This document shows positions 1 to 12,127 of a stretch of DNA of 64,000 bases, in pieces. The stretch spans positions 434,001-498,000 of the forward strand of contig JAGFBZ010000737.1 of assembly GCA_018398805.1 (NCBI GenBank), in the 5' to 3' direction. The translations under genes and the position numbers were made by a program. The first letter of the stretch is position 1, and each line of letters opens with the position of its first letter. Origin of the DNA: Hirundichthys speculiger. Lineage: Eukaryota; Chordata; Actinopteri; Beloniformes; Exocoetidae. The notes below the pieces were generated by a model. The model had not been told where the DNA came from and made no database searches. It saw nothing but the letters and a program-made list of their open reading frames with translations.

Positions 1-1048
1 GACTGTGGAACACCAGCGGGGGTTTATGTAAAGACTGGTTGAGTCAAATGAGGGACCCGAATCTGCCAATGTGCGGTGCACCGTTGTTGTCGACCTGTGA
101 ATACCAAGATAGACGCGCTCCGGTACTCATACAGGTGGTTCGCATTACCCTGGAGTTGGTGTGTCTTATTCTGCAGAGAGCAGACATTGGCTGGGATGAA
201 CGCTGACACCAGTCACTTTGAACGTCTCCCCCCGCAGTCTTGCTCTGATTCTTCTCGCCCTGTCTGGTTGCCTTGTATTTCCTCTGCTTGGTGTCTCCGT
301 GATCAACTCCAGTTTTCCAAATTTCCTCTGGTAACAAGCTAGAGGTGGACAGAGCCATAGTCAGGCTGAGGCAGAGTCTCAGCAGCTACCTCAGTGAATA
401 TGTGATCCTAAATCTGTTGGCTGAAGCAAAACTTACAAAAAGCATGAAATACAAGGCAGCCATCAGATGGAGGAGACCCAAACGGTCCATATTGTCACTG
501 TGATCATAAACAAATAAGTTAATTAAAAAATTAATGATTGGTTTTGCTACAATGAAATATGGGTAAGCTATAGAGCTCCAAAGAGGACTGGGTCTCTCAC
601 TGATCTTGAACAAACCCCATTCATTTGAAAGGGCATTATTTTTTTTTTTATAAGTTTTTTGCAAACATTGTTCAAAAATTGCTACCAAAAAAAATCATGA
701 CACACTGATGCTAATTGAGCCAGTCAATTTAATTTATTTTTTTGTTGAGTTTTTCTGTAACCTGCAGGCTGTGAATAGTGTCAAATTTTTGTCCAGCAAC
801 AGAAGAAGAATATAGAATTATAATAAAGAGATCAAAGTTTAGCATTGGCACCCTTTAATTTCCCCTTTTGGGATTAATAAAGTATTATTGTTTTGTTTTG
901 TTGTTTATTTTTATTCATCCCTTTTAAAATACAACTTGAGCTACAACAAGTTAAAAAGGGTGCTCATCATTGTTTCTTAAAAAATCAACCTCTGAATACT
1001 TTCATGTGGCCTTTCCCTCAGTGAATGTTTATTTTTTTGTTGTCTCAG
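1..1048. other. fam120c intron, upstream end
   Basis: The first 360 bp are GC-rich and overlapping open frames exist on both strands, but none resembles a family I recognise and there are no convincing splice sites. About 840-905 holds a LINE-type 3' end: a CCCCTTTTGGGATTAATAAA terminus followed by a (TTTTG)n tail. The remainder up to exon 1 is AT-rich intron. Confidence 0.4.
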
Positions 1049-1177
1049 GTGCGAGCCCATCAGTTGGTGCTGCCACCCTGTGAGGTGGTGATCAAAGCTG
1101 TCTCAGAGTATGTCTCCTCCATCAAAGATCTGGGAAGCCTCGACACCATCGCCAGAGATGTCTTCAAACAGTCACAG
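1049..1177 (+). CDS. fam120c: fam120c exon 1 of window
   Basis: The exon opens phase 0 after a pyrimidine-rich tract ending TCTCAG and encodes 43 residues, from VRAHQLVLPPCEVVIKAVSE to FKQSQ. This block follows the XPG-like domain in FAM120 proteins and continues directly into SRMEDK of the next exon. The family-consistent end is at 1177, where the intron would start GC (CAG|GCAGGC), a GC-AG intron. A GT lies nine bases further on (1187-1188, CAT|GTGCAC) and would add Ala-Gly-His in frame. I choose the GC donor because human FAM120A and C read QSQSR without an insertion. The preceding exon is not in the window. Confidence 0.9.
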
Positions 1178-1903
1178 GCAGGCCATGTGCACTCTTGATT
1201 TTTTTACTTGCTGCTTATGATTACTTTAACTGATTTTTTTAAAATTAATTTCAACTCACTAGAGTCAATTTACTTTTCCCCCATGCACTGTTTCTTCACT
1301 GAGCAATGCTTTGAGATAATTATTTTTCTAATACATTAATTTCGTCAATGCTTAAAAGTGGTCATTACTGTCTTCATGTCTGTCCTAACCCACTGATTTG
1401 TACTTTATTTTAAATGAATCACTGCGCTTAACGGTATTATTTATTTCCTGGAATGATTATCACAAGTGGTTGCTTCAAGGATTTGTGTTGGTCTCTGATG
1501 CAAAGGTTTACTTAATTGTCATGTCAAAATGCTATGACCTTCATTGACAAATAGGGGTTTTCCTTTGTGTTGGAGTAAGGCCACTAGTAAAACTGTGTTG
1601 CCATAGGGCTGTTGTTTTTCTGCTGTGCCACGCAGCATTCCTCACTCATAAAACACACTGTAAGTAGAATGCATTTCTGTGTAAACTGACCAAAGCGAAT
1701 TTTATGTCCATTGACATTCATGAAAATGTTTGCGGTTCTTACCTTTTAGTTGGCATGAACAAAGTCTACTTCTGCCTCCGACCATGAATAGATTAGATTA
1801 GATTAGATTAGATATACTTTCGAAAATAGAGCTTGTAAAAATGAGGAATGCACATAAATACTGCTTGTCATTCTCAGACTTTACAGCCTTATTGCCTTAT
1901 ATG
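1178..1903. other. Intron 1, unassigned start
   Basis: AT-rich sequence with no recognisable gene. A short (GATTA)n tract of about four to five units lies near 1793-1813. Confidence 0.5.
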
Positions 1904-2965
1904 TAGGGGTGCATGATAATTATCGGGCAGATTACAGGAAATTATGACGTCATTCCGTTAAGTCCGATACCATGACGAATAGCCCCGATAACATATATAT
2001 ATATATATATTTGTCAATATTTTTGTCAACACTGCAGTGCCTCGCTTCCCCTGAGCCTTGAATGACCGGCAGTGAATGTTATGTTCAAGTGATGTCAGCA
2101 TAATCAGAAAAACAATTTCTCAATAAGGAAAATGAAGAATACCCTCTCATGCCAGAAAACAACTTGTTAACTCGGTTATAATTTTGGTAGTTGCTAACTT
2201 GAATTGATATTTGCAGTATTTTCCCACGTTTCACATAAAAAAAATAGAAAAAAGAGAAACGGGCAAAAGAACGACTAGCAAACAAGGTAATGGTGGAATT
2301 TACATTACACCTTGAATGCAGCATGCGGGAGAGCGTGGGAAAAATAGCACAAGCTTTAATACGTCAAACCCGATCAGCCATTTGAAACATAACCATCACT
2401 TTTGAAAGTTTTGAAATCCCGCTAACGTGAGCTAACGTCAGCAAGTCAGCAGCAAAAAATTCACAGAGACTTGCACATATCAGCGAGGCTTTTGAAAAAT
2501 CCAAGAAATTTGCCAAAGATGACCCACGGGCAAAGGTGAAATTGGTATAAGGTAGAAATGTTTGAATCTAACTTCTGTCAGTCCATTAATTTTCAATGTA
2601 TATTTAATTTTTTGTAAACTTCTGGAATACGCTTTTTCAGTTTGTAATTCTGATGCATGTATTTCTATCAGTTCAAGGAGCTTTAGTTTTTTTTTATATC
2701 AGTCAGTAATGCACCTTATTTAAGTTGATGTGAGATATCAAATAGGTTTGTTTGATAGCTTTACGAAAATGTTTGAGACGCTTGTCAATCGTTTTTCGTT
2801 GGAAAAAATAAATATCTGTTCATTTAAAGAGTCAAAACTATTTTTGATTTTGTTCATAGTATTGATGTAATGATCTTAGGTATATGTGTGTGTTGTCGGT
2901 ATCGGCCTTTAGGAGCTGAAAATTATCGGCTTCGGTTTAAAAAACACAGTTATCGTGCATCCCTC
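1904..2965 (+). mobile_element. hAT nonautonomous element, family A copy 1
   Basis: The ends are TAGGGGTGCATGATAA and the inverted TTATCGTGCATCCCT, flanked by near-identical 8-bp duplications (CTTATATG at 1896-1903, TTTATATG at 2966-2973). Eight-base duplications and TAGGG ends indicate the hAT superfamily. Three further copies lie at 4939, 19284 and 21655. This copy is forward and has lost most of the internal short coding segment seen in copy 4. Confidence 0.85.
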
Positions 2966-3179
2966 TTTATATGGTCTATTTTCACAATATGCAGATGCTT
3001 TTAAAACATTGGTTTTATACATGAGAATAAATTTTGAATGTAATTCATTGCAAAATGGCCATCACATTAATTGTGATGAGCATTTTGCATTTTTAAACTT
3101 CAGATTGTGTTTCTTAAAACTGTCAAAAAAACTGTGGGTTAATTAAATTGATTTAATATGCTGATGGATACCCATGGAG

Positions 3180-3299
3180 CGACACGGGCTCTTACAGAGC
3201 TTGGTATCCTGAAAGCAAGGCGGTTGTGTATGGACATTGCTTCATGAAGTCAAGAAGGTGTGCGGTCCCCTTTAATCGCGAAAAAATAAGGGATCACTG
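3180..3299. mobile_element. Tigger-like element, terminal fragment
   Basis: The last 30 bp (CCCCTTTAATCGCGAAAAAA, then GGGATCACTGTA) match the right terminus of the Tigger-like element ending at 33502. The Tigger element beginning at 3302 inserted at its terminal TA. Confidence 0.5.
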
Positions 3300-3301
3300 T
3301 A

Positions 3302-4750
3302 CAGTGGTGCCTCTATTACGAAGGTCTCTACATTTTCAGGTTATGGCATGTCTCAACGGGAAAATATTGCCTCTTGTTATGAAAGAAATTTCAGGATACG
3401 AAAGGCAAAAATACAGTACGCGCTGCTACTCACTCAACTCCCAGAGTTTACCTAATGTAAACATACTAGTAGCTGCTCTGCCATTTACTATCGCCTAGCA
3501 CACGTGTCAAACACAAGGCCCGCGAGCCAAATGTGGCCCGCCTCATTGTTTTATGTGGAACCCTGAGGGCTGGTGCATTATTGGCTTAAATTTTAAACCG
3601 ATATTTTAAGACCTAAAATAAGCTTACACCGCTTTAATGCGCACATTGACAATAAGCTACATCTCCCACAATTGCAATTCGTTGTTACCAACAATAACAG
3701 TATCTCACCATGAGCAAGACGTAAAGACGATTTTTCAAAATTGATGGACTTAAGAAAAACCTCTACAAACTAGCCCCAACATGTCCAAGAAAAGAAAAAT
3801 TCATACATAAGTAACACAAGTTTGTATCTCAAGGTGAAAAAAAAGTGTCCTTTGTGTTATGAGGCGGTGTCAGTCGTCAGGCATTTTGACAGCAAACGCA
3901 GAGCTAAGTATGCTAAATGTAGTTTACAAGAAAAACAAAGAATCCCTTCCGCTTCTGAAACCAAGGTAATGGATACTCTGAGTGACGTTTACAACCACAA
4001 ACCCTGAGTTTAATATAATAATCAGTTAAATATTTGAAACTTGAATACATAATAACACACAATCTGTTATTTAACAATATAATAAGGTGTAGTTATTTTA
4101 TTTTGATTCACATTGCATTTTGTTACACTCATGCTGTCAATCAGGCCCTTCGAGGGCAACCATGATGGTGATGTGGCCCTCAGTGAAAATGAGTCCGACA
4201 CACCTTGCCTAGCATCTTCCTGGCATCCTCCAAATTTCATGAAGTTTAGGAATTCGTTGAAAAGAATCACCCAGAAAAAGTGTTCGCTAGTTGGGCTATC
4301 ACTCATTATGATGATGTTTGCCTTGCACATTTTCAAAGGATTGTTAAAAGCCGACCAAAGCAAACGTCCTTGGACCGGTTCTTTACAAAATGTTAGGCAA
4401 AAACCACTGCTGAGAGAGAACATGAACCAAAGAAGGCAAAGGGTGATGACGCTAGCAGTTAAAAGGTAAATGAACATAACTTTTATTCTTTTCTTTATTC
4501 TTTGTTTTTTATTATGTACAACTCTCATTTTATGTTTATTGTGTGTAATTGTCTGTAATCTAATGGTAACATGTATTTGTTACATGTTTTGATGCATTTT
4601 TATCATTTATAAAAAAAAATTATGTCCGAATTTTGGGGGGCTTGGAACGGATTAGAGCATTTACATGGAAAACGCGTCTCTACTTACGGAATTTTCAGGT
4701 TATGAGACTACTTCCAGAAGCAATTCATTTTGTAAATAGAGGTACCACTG
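3302..4750 (+). mobile_element. Tigger/pogo-like element interrupted by a hAT
   Basis: Termini CAGTGGTGCCTCTATTACGA and inverted TAGAGGTACCACTG sit between TA dinucleotides, as in Tc1/mariner-superfamily elements. A second copy is at 48155-48901. After removing the hAT at 3501-4206, a decayed reading frame at 4215-4470 (ITQKKCSLVGL, then LLKADQSKRPW) resembles the C-terminal tail of Tigger transposases. The frame is short and unlikely to be functional. Confidence 0.75.
3501..4206. mobile_element. hAT (Charlie-like) insertion inside the Tigger element
   Basis: The ends CACGTGTCAAACACAAGGCC and ...GTCCGACACACCTT resemble the widespread hAT-Charlie terminus GTGTCAAACTCAAGGCC. An exact 8-bp duplication GCCTAGCA flanks it (3493-3500 and 4207-4214). 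The related Tigger copy at 48.1 kb keeps the unoccupied site (CGCTTAGCATCTTCCTGGCA), which confirms the boundaries. No intact coding frame is present. Confidence 0.9.
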
Positions 4751-6011
4751 TATAATCAGTCAATAAAAAGGTGGTAATAAAAAAATGCATTCTTCTTTTG
4801 GCAGGTTGGCAGGACCTTCGTCTTTATTTTTTCTTTTCAAAAACTTGGTACACAGGTGCAAAACTGAAAGTTTTTTGTGGCCCTCTGGGGGGTGCTGGCA
4901 GCCCAAGTTTTGGTCACGGCCCTATGGTTAAGAATCATTAGGGATGCACAATAACTGGTTTTTAAAACAGATACTGAAAACCGACATATACCTAAGATCA
5001 TTACATCAATACTATGAACAAAATCAAAAATAGTTTTGAGTCTTTAAATGAACATATTTATTTTTTCCAATGAAAAACTATTGGCAAGCCTCTCAAACAT
5101 TTTTGTAAAGCTATCAAACAAACCTATTTGATATCTCACATCAACTTAAATAAGGTCAATTACTGACTGATATAAAAAATAAAGGCTCCTTGAACTGATG
5201 GAAATACATGCATCAAAATTACAAACTGAAAAAGATTTATGTTTTAAAGGATTTTGACTTGTGGTTCCATTTTAATTAATACCTTTAAAGTAAATGAGGT
5301 TCAGTAGTTTTTTTTTTTTTTTTTTTATCTTATGGAAGCTTGAGATGAGAGAGATGAGGAGGGGGGGGCACTCTCTGCTGGCTTGCTCACGTTAGCGTTA
5401 GCTCACGTTAACGTGATTTCAAAACTCCATGGAAGTGATGGTTATGTTTTAAATGGCTGATCAGGTTTGACGTATTAAAGCTTGTTCTTCCCTCCTCGTG
5501 GAATTCGCTTGGAGCATTCATCACAAATAATCAGCCAACTATCTTCTTCTAAACTTTAACGAAGTTCCATACCATCACCACCATGTTTGTTGTAATCAGC
5601 ACGCTGTGCTGCATGCTGCATTGAAGGTGTAACGTAAATTCCCACGTTCCCTCGTTTGCTAGTCATTCTTTTAGCCTTTTCTATTTTTTTTTTTTATGTG
5701 TACATGTGGGAAAATACTGCGAATATCAATTCAAGTTAGCAACTACCAAAATTATGACCGAGTTAACAAGTTGTTTTCTGGTATGACAGGGGAATTCTTT
5801 ATTTTCCTTATTGAGTAATTGTTTTTCTGATTATGCCGGCGTAACTTGAACATAATATTCACTGCTGGTCATTCAAGGCTGAGAGGGAGCGAGGCACTGC
5901 CGCGTGGACAAAAATATATATGTTTTCGGGTCTATTCGTCATTATATCGGACTTATCGGGATGACGTCATAATTTCCTGTTATCGGCCCGATAGTTATCG
6001 TGTACACCTAA

Positions 6012-6740
6012 AGCCAGGCATACACTGTGCGACTGTCTGCTCGTTTTGAGCCGATTTTCCAGTCGTGCGAGTATTTTTTGGATCGGGCCGAATTTCGACC
6101 CTATTGTGGGTCGTGCTTCGTGCAGTATACGTGGGGTAACGAAGAGAGATCAACACCTCCTGACGAGCTCCCGATCACAAGTCGTGTGCTCGCAAGGAAA
6201 TCAAACTTGTTTGAAATCCTGGTCGCTCCTCGTAAAGGTATCGCACAGTAGAAGCAGTAGGGTGCGTTTGAGATGAACTGCGCCTCGCCTGGCGAGTAGA
6301 CGAGATCAGGCGGCCGCAGCAGGAGGTGGAGACAAAAAGCTGCAGTCAAGTCGGACAGTTTCCAGCACATACAGGAGGAGACACTTACTTTAGATCACCT
6401 GTATGTTAGTTTGCAGACCACGTTCTTAGATAAAGTGTCCTCGATCGCTGATTGAAGTTAAAATAAAAGTGATCCTCCTGTTGCATGAAACGTGTTCTTA
6501 TCTGCATTGTGCGCCGACCGCCGGTGATCGATTCTGCGCAGGCCTGGCTCATTTCGAACGCACCCTTAGGTGCGTTATGAACGTATAGTGTAAGCAGTCA
6601 AGTCGCATCAGAGCATCGGGCCGTACAGTGTGAGAGCATTACTCGTGGGCTGCGAACTTTTGAACTCAGCGATCTCGTCGTGCAGTGTCAGATAGGGCTG
6701 AATCAAACGATTTAAAATATCGCACAGTGTATGCCCGGCC
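6012..6740. mobile_element. PIF/Harbinger-like element nested in hAT copy 2
   Basis: The inverted termini are AGCCAGGCATACACTGTGCG and, reverse-complemented, GGCCGGGCATACACTGTGCG. It is flanked by TAA at 6009-6011 and 6741-6743. A 3-bp TAA/TTA duplication is the mark of PIF/Harbinger. No transposase frame is visible, so it is nonautonomous. A smaller element is nested in it at about 6259-6567. Confidence 0.75.
6259..6567. mobile_element. Short TIR element nested in the Harbinger-like element
   Basis: The inverted ends are AGGGTGCGTTTGAGATGA and, reverse-complemented, AGGGTGCGTTCGAAATGA, with TA on both sides. The interior is GC-rich and lacks coding. This is the third level of the nest at 4.9-6.7 kb. 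Superfamily unassigned; TA suggests Tc1/mariner, a trinucleotide target would suggest Harbinger. Confidence 0.6.
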
Positions 6741-6750
6741 TAAGAATCAC

Positions 6751-8369
6751 TGCTTTAGATAGTCTTCACATGACGTCACAACAAGCCTTTTACCATTTTG
6801 TAGTCAAGTGGTTCATTCATAAACACTGTAACATGCAGGGTGTAGTGAAGCTGTTGCTTACATTTTACACAAAACTTAGCTTTTTGAGGCTGAAATTGCC
6901 ATTAAAGTTGCTAAGATACAGTATAAATGCATTACTCACGCATCCACACTTGTTTCCTTAAAACTGGAGTACATGACCGATCAAAGACAGAAGAAATCAG
7001 CAGTGGGAAACATGGATTGCGCAAGTAAACCGTAAAGACTTTGTTCCGATGGATTATTCTACAAAGTGTTCTAAACATTTTGCTGAAGGTAGGAATAATA
7101 TTTATTGTGCCTATAATTTTGGTTCTCGATTTAATATTTTTCAAATCAAATTACGAAAGATTACCATAGACGGAAATCACTACATCGCCTAGCCTACTCA
7201 ATACATTACTTAGTTCATTCAGTAAATATTCAGAGCTGATGAGTTGTTTCCTGCAGCCACGACATGTCCTGCTGACCAAATGTAGGCCAGATCCTTCACC
7301 CAGCTGCACACAGACTATAAACCTTCAGAGTTGTAGGTCTTCAGTTCCTCCAAAGTTTAGGCACTTTTATCATGAAAATATAACTGAAGATGTTGGGGCA
7401 AGTTCTTTGGATCGTGTGTCATTTTAACGATCTGTGCTGGTTGATTCCACTATTGCTGCTATTTCCTAGCATAACAAGATTTAGATTGAGCCTTAAGCAT
7501 CTCCATGTGCTTCTGTTCTTTCCCTTTTGTCTTCTGTTGCAGTTTGAGTGTTGTTCTCTGGTGATTTCCGTCTCTTTCTGACTACCAATGTTGGTACCTT
7601 TTGAACACACGACTGGACTAGAATCAATGAGGAACCGGTGCTGTTCTGGGAAGTTTGACCTACAGAATGGGGACACTGGGTCAAAGTACCTACATGTGTG
7701 ACGTCAGTAAATAGTATTGCACCCGAAGCTGTAGTGCAGTGAAAAAGCATTTGCTCCCTGGAACATTTCTTTGGTTATTGCTGTTTTGTCACACTTGTAT
7801 GTTCTAGATCAGTGATCGCCAACCTTTTTAAGCCCTAGGTCTCTTACCTCAGCATGGGTGACAGTTAAGATCTACCTACTGAAGTGTTGAGCGAAAAAGA
7901 GTGTCCACATAATACTTGCAAGTTAAGGGTTTTTATTGAACCTAATTGTTACTAACAAGCATCTAACACTTTGGTCCATCTTTCAAACAGATGTGACACT
8001 GTCATTGTAAGGCCATCATTGTTTTGTCTATAATTACACATCACATTTTATGTTCTTTAACTCCTATAATCAGAATGTCATGAAAAAAAAAAAAACAGAA
8101 GCATGTGGCCTATTGAATTGAAAGCGCTTAAGGGTTTGAATTTGAAAAAATGTATTAACCCTGTCTGTCACTCGTGCGTCATTGTCACGTTGACATGGAC
8201 AAGTTTGATGGAGAACAATAACAGATTTCTTTGTTAGGACAGCTAGTATTTCTTTTCTTTCTTTTTTTATGTCTTTTTTTTTTAACACTTTATAGTTTTT
8301 TTTTTGTTTTAAACATGGAACAGATGATACAGACAGCCCTAGCAGGACATTTCCCCAAAACAAAGCAAC
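6751..8369. other. Intron 1, unassigned stretch
   Basis: No gene recognised. From about 7810, the sequence GATCGCCAACCTTTTTAAGC looks like the end of a hAT-type MITE, but I could not find its partner end. Poly-T and poly-A runs lie near 8085 and 8260-8305. Confidence 0.35.
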
Positions 8370-8639
8370 ACAACAATTGGAAATTTAAAAAATAAAGGCA
8401 TATTTATAGTCATCAATACTGACAGCGGGATGGATTTGTTACATTTAAATCCCCTCAGTGTAGCAAAAAGTAAATTCAGTGGTGATTTACATGCAATAAG
8501 CAAAAATATATGAGTGGTATTTCTGGTAATTGTAAAATTGTAGTCAATTAACTAACTCAACAAATGTATGGATGAACATAAGAATATAAGTGGGTTATGC
8601 CTTTTGAGCGATCTTATAATGACTAAGAGAGTGAGAAAG

Positions 8640-9250
8640 TAAGAGCAAACTTGGTGAATGGGCTCCAGGTGTCAATAAACTTGGAGATTTATTCCTTCTT
8701 TATCTAAGGTTTTTCTAGAGGAATCAAGGAGCGCACTTCCTTAAACCAGTCAGTGAATGAAGGAGGCTTTTCTGACTTCCAATAGTGGAGGATAAGCCTC
8801 TGTGCTTGTAATGAAGCGAATGCCATAAAGTTAGCCTGAGGTTTTGTGGTAGCAATACTCTCACCGGGAACTCCAAAAAAGGCAATCGTTGGATTAGGGT
8901 TGATTTTGGTATGGGAAATATGCGAAAAGTCATCAAAAATACAACCCCAAAACAAAGAGAAAGATGGACATTCCCAAAACACATGTCCAGTGGTAGCTGG
9001 GTTCAGGTGGCATCTGATACAGGTTGGATCAACATGAGGATAAATCTTGGCCCATTTTTGTCTAGTGAGATGTAAGCGATGTAAAACTTTGAATTGAATG
9101 AGACAGTGTCTTAAACATAGGGATGTATTATGAACATGTAGGGATTCTGACCACGTCATTTCTGTGAGTGAAATTTTAAATTCCTCCTCCCAGGATGATT
9201 TGGTTTTGTGAAGAGAAGGCAGATTCCAGTCTTGATCATAAAGATCACTG
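8640..9250 (-). pseudogene. L1-like ORF2 C-terminal fragment
   Basis: The minus-strand frame (8704-9159) reads like the end of a fish L1 ORF2 protein, with a cysteine-histidine cluster PTCIRCHLNPATTGHVFWEC (C-X2-C-X7-H-X4-C) typical of the L1 C-terminus. Reverse transcriptase and endonuclease regions are absent, so it is a 5'-truncated insertion. A 3' tail probably extends toward 8400. Confidence 0.75.
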
Positions 9251-9966
9251 AAACATTACCTTTCATCTCAGGTTCTGTGAGAAAGTGAGCATGTGCATGA
9301 ACTCAGGGACCGAGGTTTGAAGGTGGTGATTTTTTTTTTTTTTGCATTATTTTGAGTTGGAGTCAATGTAGTGTGGTATCCACTGGTCATTATTCATTTT
9401 GTTTTTTGTTGTTCCATAAAAATAGCGTGTACATTTGCTAACCTGCATGCCACGTAGGTGTCTGTCTGTCAGCTGGGTCCCTTTGTGGAAGCGCACTCCA
9501 CAGTGCAGGGCTTAAAATCGCGACCAACTGTTCGCCAAATGCGACCAAAATTTAACGATTTCGACCGTTTTTTTTCTGCCTTGTCGCCAGTGGCAAGGAC
9601 CAAAAATCCACCATCAACTTAGAAAATCTTTTTTTTTTTTTTTATGATTTCTGCACATTTGTCATGTGTCACCAAGGCAAACATATCTAAATAACTTAGA
9701 AACAAAGTTTATTTAGAACTTTAGAAACAAAGTTTATTATCAGATATATATTATATATCGGAAAGTGGCCCTGTTTTGGGTGCACGTCGTTTGCCGGAAG
9801 TCATAACTACACATGCACCTAACCCAGCGATTGACAGGTGGACTTTTGCATTCGTCCGTCTTCAGTTTTGTCCATCACTGAATCTACTCCACAGCAAAAT
9901 GGATCATTTTGGTAAATAACCTCATAGAAATACACAACAGAATAGAACCGCAAAGATTCCAAACTT

Positions 9967-11482
9967 CCTAGAACCACAGAGGGGGTCATTTTCACCCCAT
10001 CTCTGCAATAGTGTCAGTGATGCTAAAATGTCATTTTTAATTGTCGTGAAGTTGCTCATTCCTGAATATTTCTGAAATAATAATAATGGACACTTGTCAA
10101 AATAAGTGTTTAAAATGTATGTTTTTGCGAGCTTTTTTTCTACGTGGTAGAACGCTGCGCACTTTATCTCTCAGCCACACAAATAAATACATCGGTACGT
10201 TCATCAACAAACTGTAGGAGCTGTATGTTAACACAAACATGAAAACAACAGCAATCGAATGACAGACTATTTACAATACAAAACAACAGATTTCAGATGT
10301 AAATCACAGATATTTTAATAATTTTGGAAAAACGGATTAACGCTGCGTGCTCCTCCTCACGCACACATGACTCCATTCCCAGCCCTCCTCTCCACCGGCG
10401 CGGCTCCGCCACCGTACAGGTACAGGTGTGCTGTATCACCTGGTCCATCAAGTACATGAACGCATTCATAGGGTCGTCAGTGTTGCAGCGCGCATATGCA
10501 GTTGGACCGCCTCTTCCACCGGGACATTTGTGGACTGGACTCTCCCAGTCCGCAGTCCCAGCTTTATGGTCTCCAAACGGTTCCGTCCTTGGCCGCCTCA
10601 TGTAGCTGACATACAGGTTGAGCTCTGATCAATGTAAATATTTATGATTAGATCAGTCAGAGTCGTAGCCTCGCTAAAATACCAAATGATTAGAACCAGA
10701 GGAAACTAAAACGCTTGACTTTCGAATTTACCTGTCAGAGTATTTCCGCGAGCCCCCACTGTGTCTGAAGACTGAATGTATGTGGCGGTGACCCCTCACT
10801 TATAGAAGCCACGGCCTTTTTTATAAATTCGCCTCCTCATCCTCAGTTGATGTCATGTCACCTGGTAAAAATGATGGGTCATCGGTCCGCCCCCACCGAT
10901 TCCTCCTCACTAGAGATGCGCGGTTGAACCGCGCACCCGCGGGCGGAGCGGATAATCCGCATATCGGGTGGATGACTCGTCAAAAAATAATACTTTAATT
11001 AAATTCGGGCGGGTTGCGGTTGAGGCACTTAAAAAATAATAATAATAAGAAAAAATATTTTACATATTATTAAAAAGGATGGCGGGTCGGTTCGGTTTTG
11101 AAAATTGGTGAAAAAACGTTTCTGCAAATGGATAGCGGGCGGATAGAGATTTTAAGAAGCGGGTGCGGGTTAAAATATACGTCATCCGCGCATCTCTACT
11201 CCTCACCCATATCTACCATTATTTCCACTATTTCTGACTCTCTCTCACTCAGATCCTGGTACAACAGCCAGGCTGTTGTTTTTGTTGGATTCATGTCTTA
11301 AATTTTGCTGTTTGTTTGAAAGATTTAGTAATGACAATAACTGTCAAAGTCCGATAACGCCACAAAGTTTGAGCGTTGCCAAGCAACGGGCAGTGGGGTG
11401 CGGAGGGGCGTGGCGCAAAAATGACAGCTGTATACATTGTTTATATGAGGGGGTAAAAATGACCCCCTCTGTGGTTCCCAGG
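9967..11482 (-). mobile_element. piggyBac-like element remnant
   Basis: The termini CCTAGAACCACAGAGGGGGT and, inverted, CCTGGGAACCACAGAGGGGG carry the GGGGGTCATTTTNACCCC core seen in fish piggyBac elements. A minus-strand frame (10293-10601) contains EPFGDHKAGTADWESPVHKC, then DPMNAFMYLMDQVIQHTC, which I read as a diverged N-terminal transposase segment; this is weaker than the terminal match. No TTAA duplication was seen. The MITE at 10911 inserted into it. Confidence 0.5.
10911..11198 (+). mobile_element. hAT MITE, TAGAGATGCGCGG family, copy 1
   Basis: The 288-bp element has ends TAGAGATGCGCGG and CCGCGCATCTCTA and an exact 8-bp duplication CTCCTCAC (10903-10910, 11199-11206). It is rich in CGGGCGGAT and GCGGGTTG motifs. 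A second, very similar copy is at 41416-41694. The intact termini and duplication point to recent insertion. Confidence 0.92.
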
Positions 11483-12127
11483 TATAAATGGTCATATTCA
11501 TTTTTCTTTTTATCACACACTCACCAGAAATCACTGAATGATTAATAAATCTATTTTAGAAAAAGTCATGAACTTAAAGATGTAGGGGTTTTATTTTAAC
11601 AGAAATGCAAACATTTGAAAATGTTCGGAGGTAAAAATGACCTACTTGGCACTTCTGGGGCCCGATCTTGCGCCAAACCTCCTAAACCTGCTATTAAGGG
11701 ATAGCAGGTAGCAGGAGGGGCGTTCCCCCACAAAGAATGCAATATTCCACCTCCCGAAACCCGCGATATTACCTGCGAAAACCACTATATTATGCACACA
11801 TTATGCATGGGAGTGGTTAGGGCGTTCTACCTGTTTAACCAATCAGTGCGTCAGTAGCCATTGCCTTTAAGAGCAGGTTGCGGTACCTGCAAACTGCTAT
11901 GGAGCGTCTTTTCAACCAGATCAGAGCAGCTCTCATGGGCAGCTGGTCTGGGACTCTGCTGTAGAGCTTCCTCCTCTTTTTTCCTCCTCCTCCTCTGCAC
12001 TGATATATACATAACTAGCTCTAACTAATGTGGAGCAAATGATTTAATCATTTCTTTTGTACTCCAAGAAGTTCCAACAAACTGCTCAGAAAAAAATAGA
12101 GCCAGTGAACTTCCAGGAAAGCATTTC

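Larger units (their letters stand above)
4939..6742 (-). mobile_element. hAT family A copy 2 (reverse), holding a nested Harbinger-like element
   Basis: It starts TAGGGATGCACAATAACTGG and its other end is TATCGTGTACACCTA at 6010. The left duplication AGAATCAT (4931-4938) is not next to 6010 but reappears as AGAATCAC at 6743-6750, after a 729-bp element. So the Harbinger-like element landed in the last bases of this hAT and separated its end from its duplication. The body is homologous to copies 1, 3 and 4. Confidence 0.85.

Noticed and set aside
44..358. 104-codon minus-strand frame and an overlapping plus-strand frame at the window start
   Set aside because: No recognisable domain, no splice context, and opposing frames open by GC composition; left unassigned.
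4113..4469. 118-codon plus-strand frame as a host exon
   Set aside because: It crosses the boundary between a hAT insert and Tigger sequence, so the frame is accidental in its first third and transposase-derived after it.
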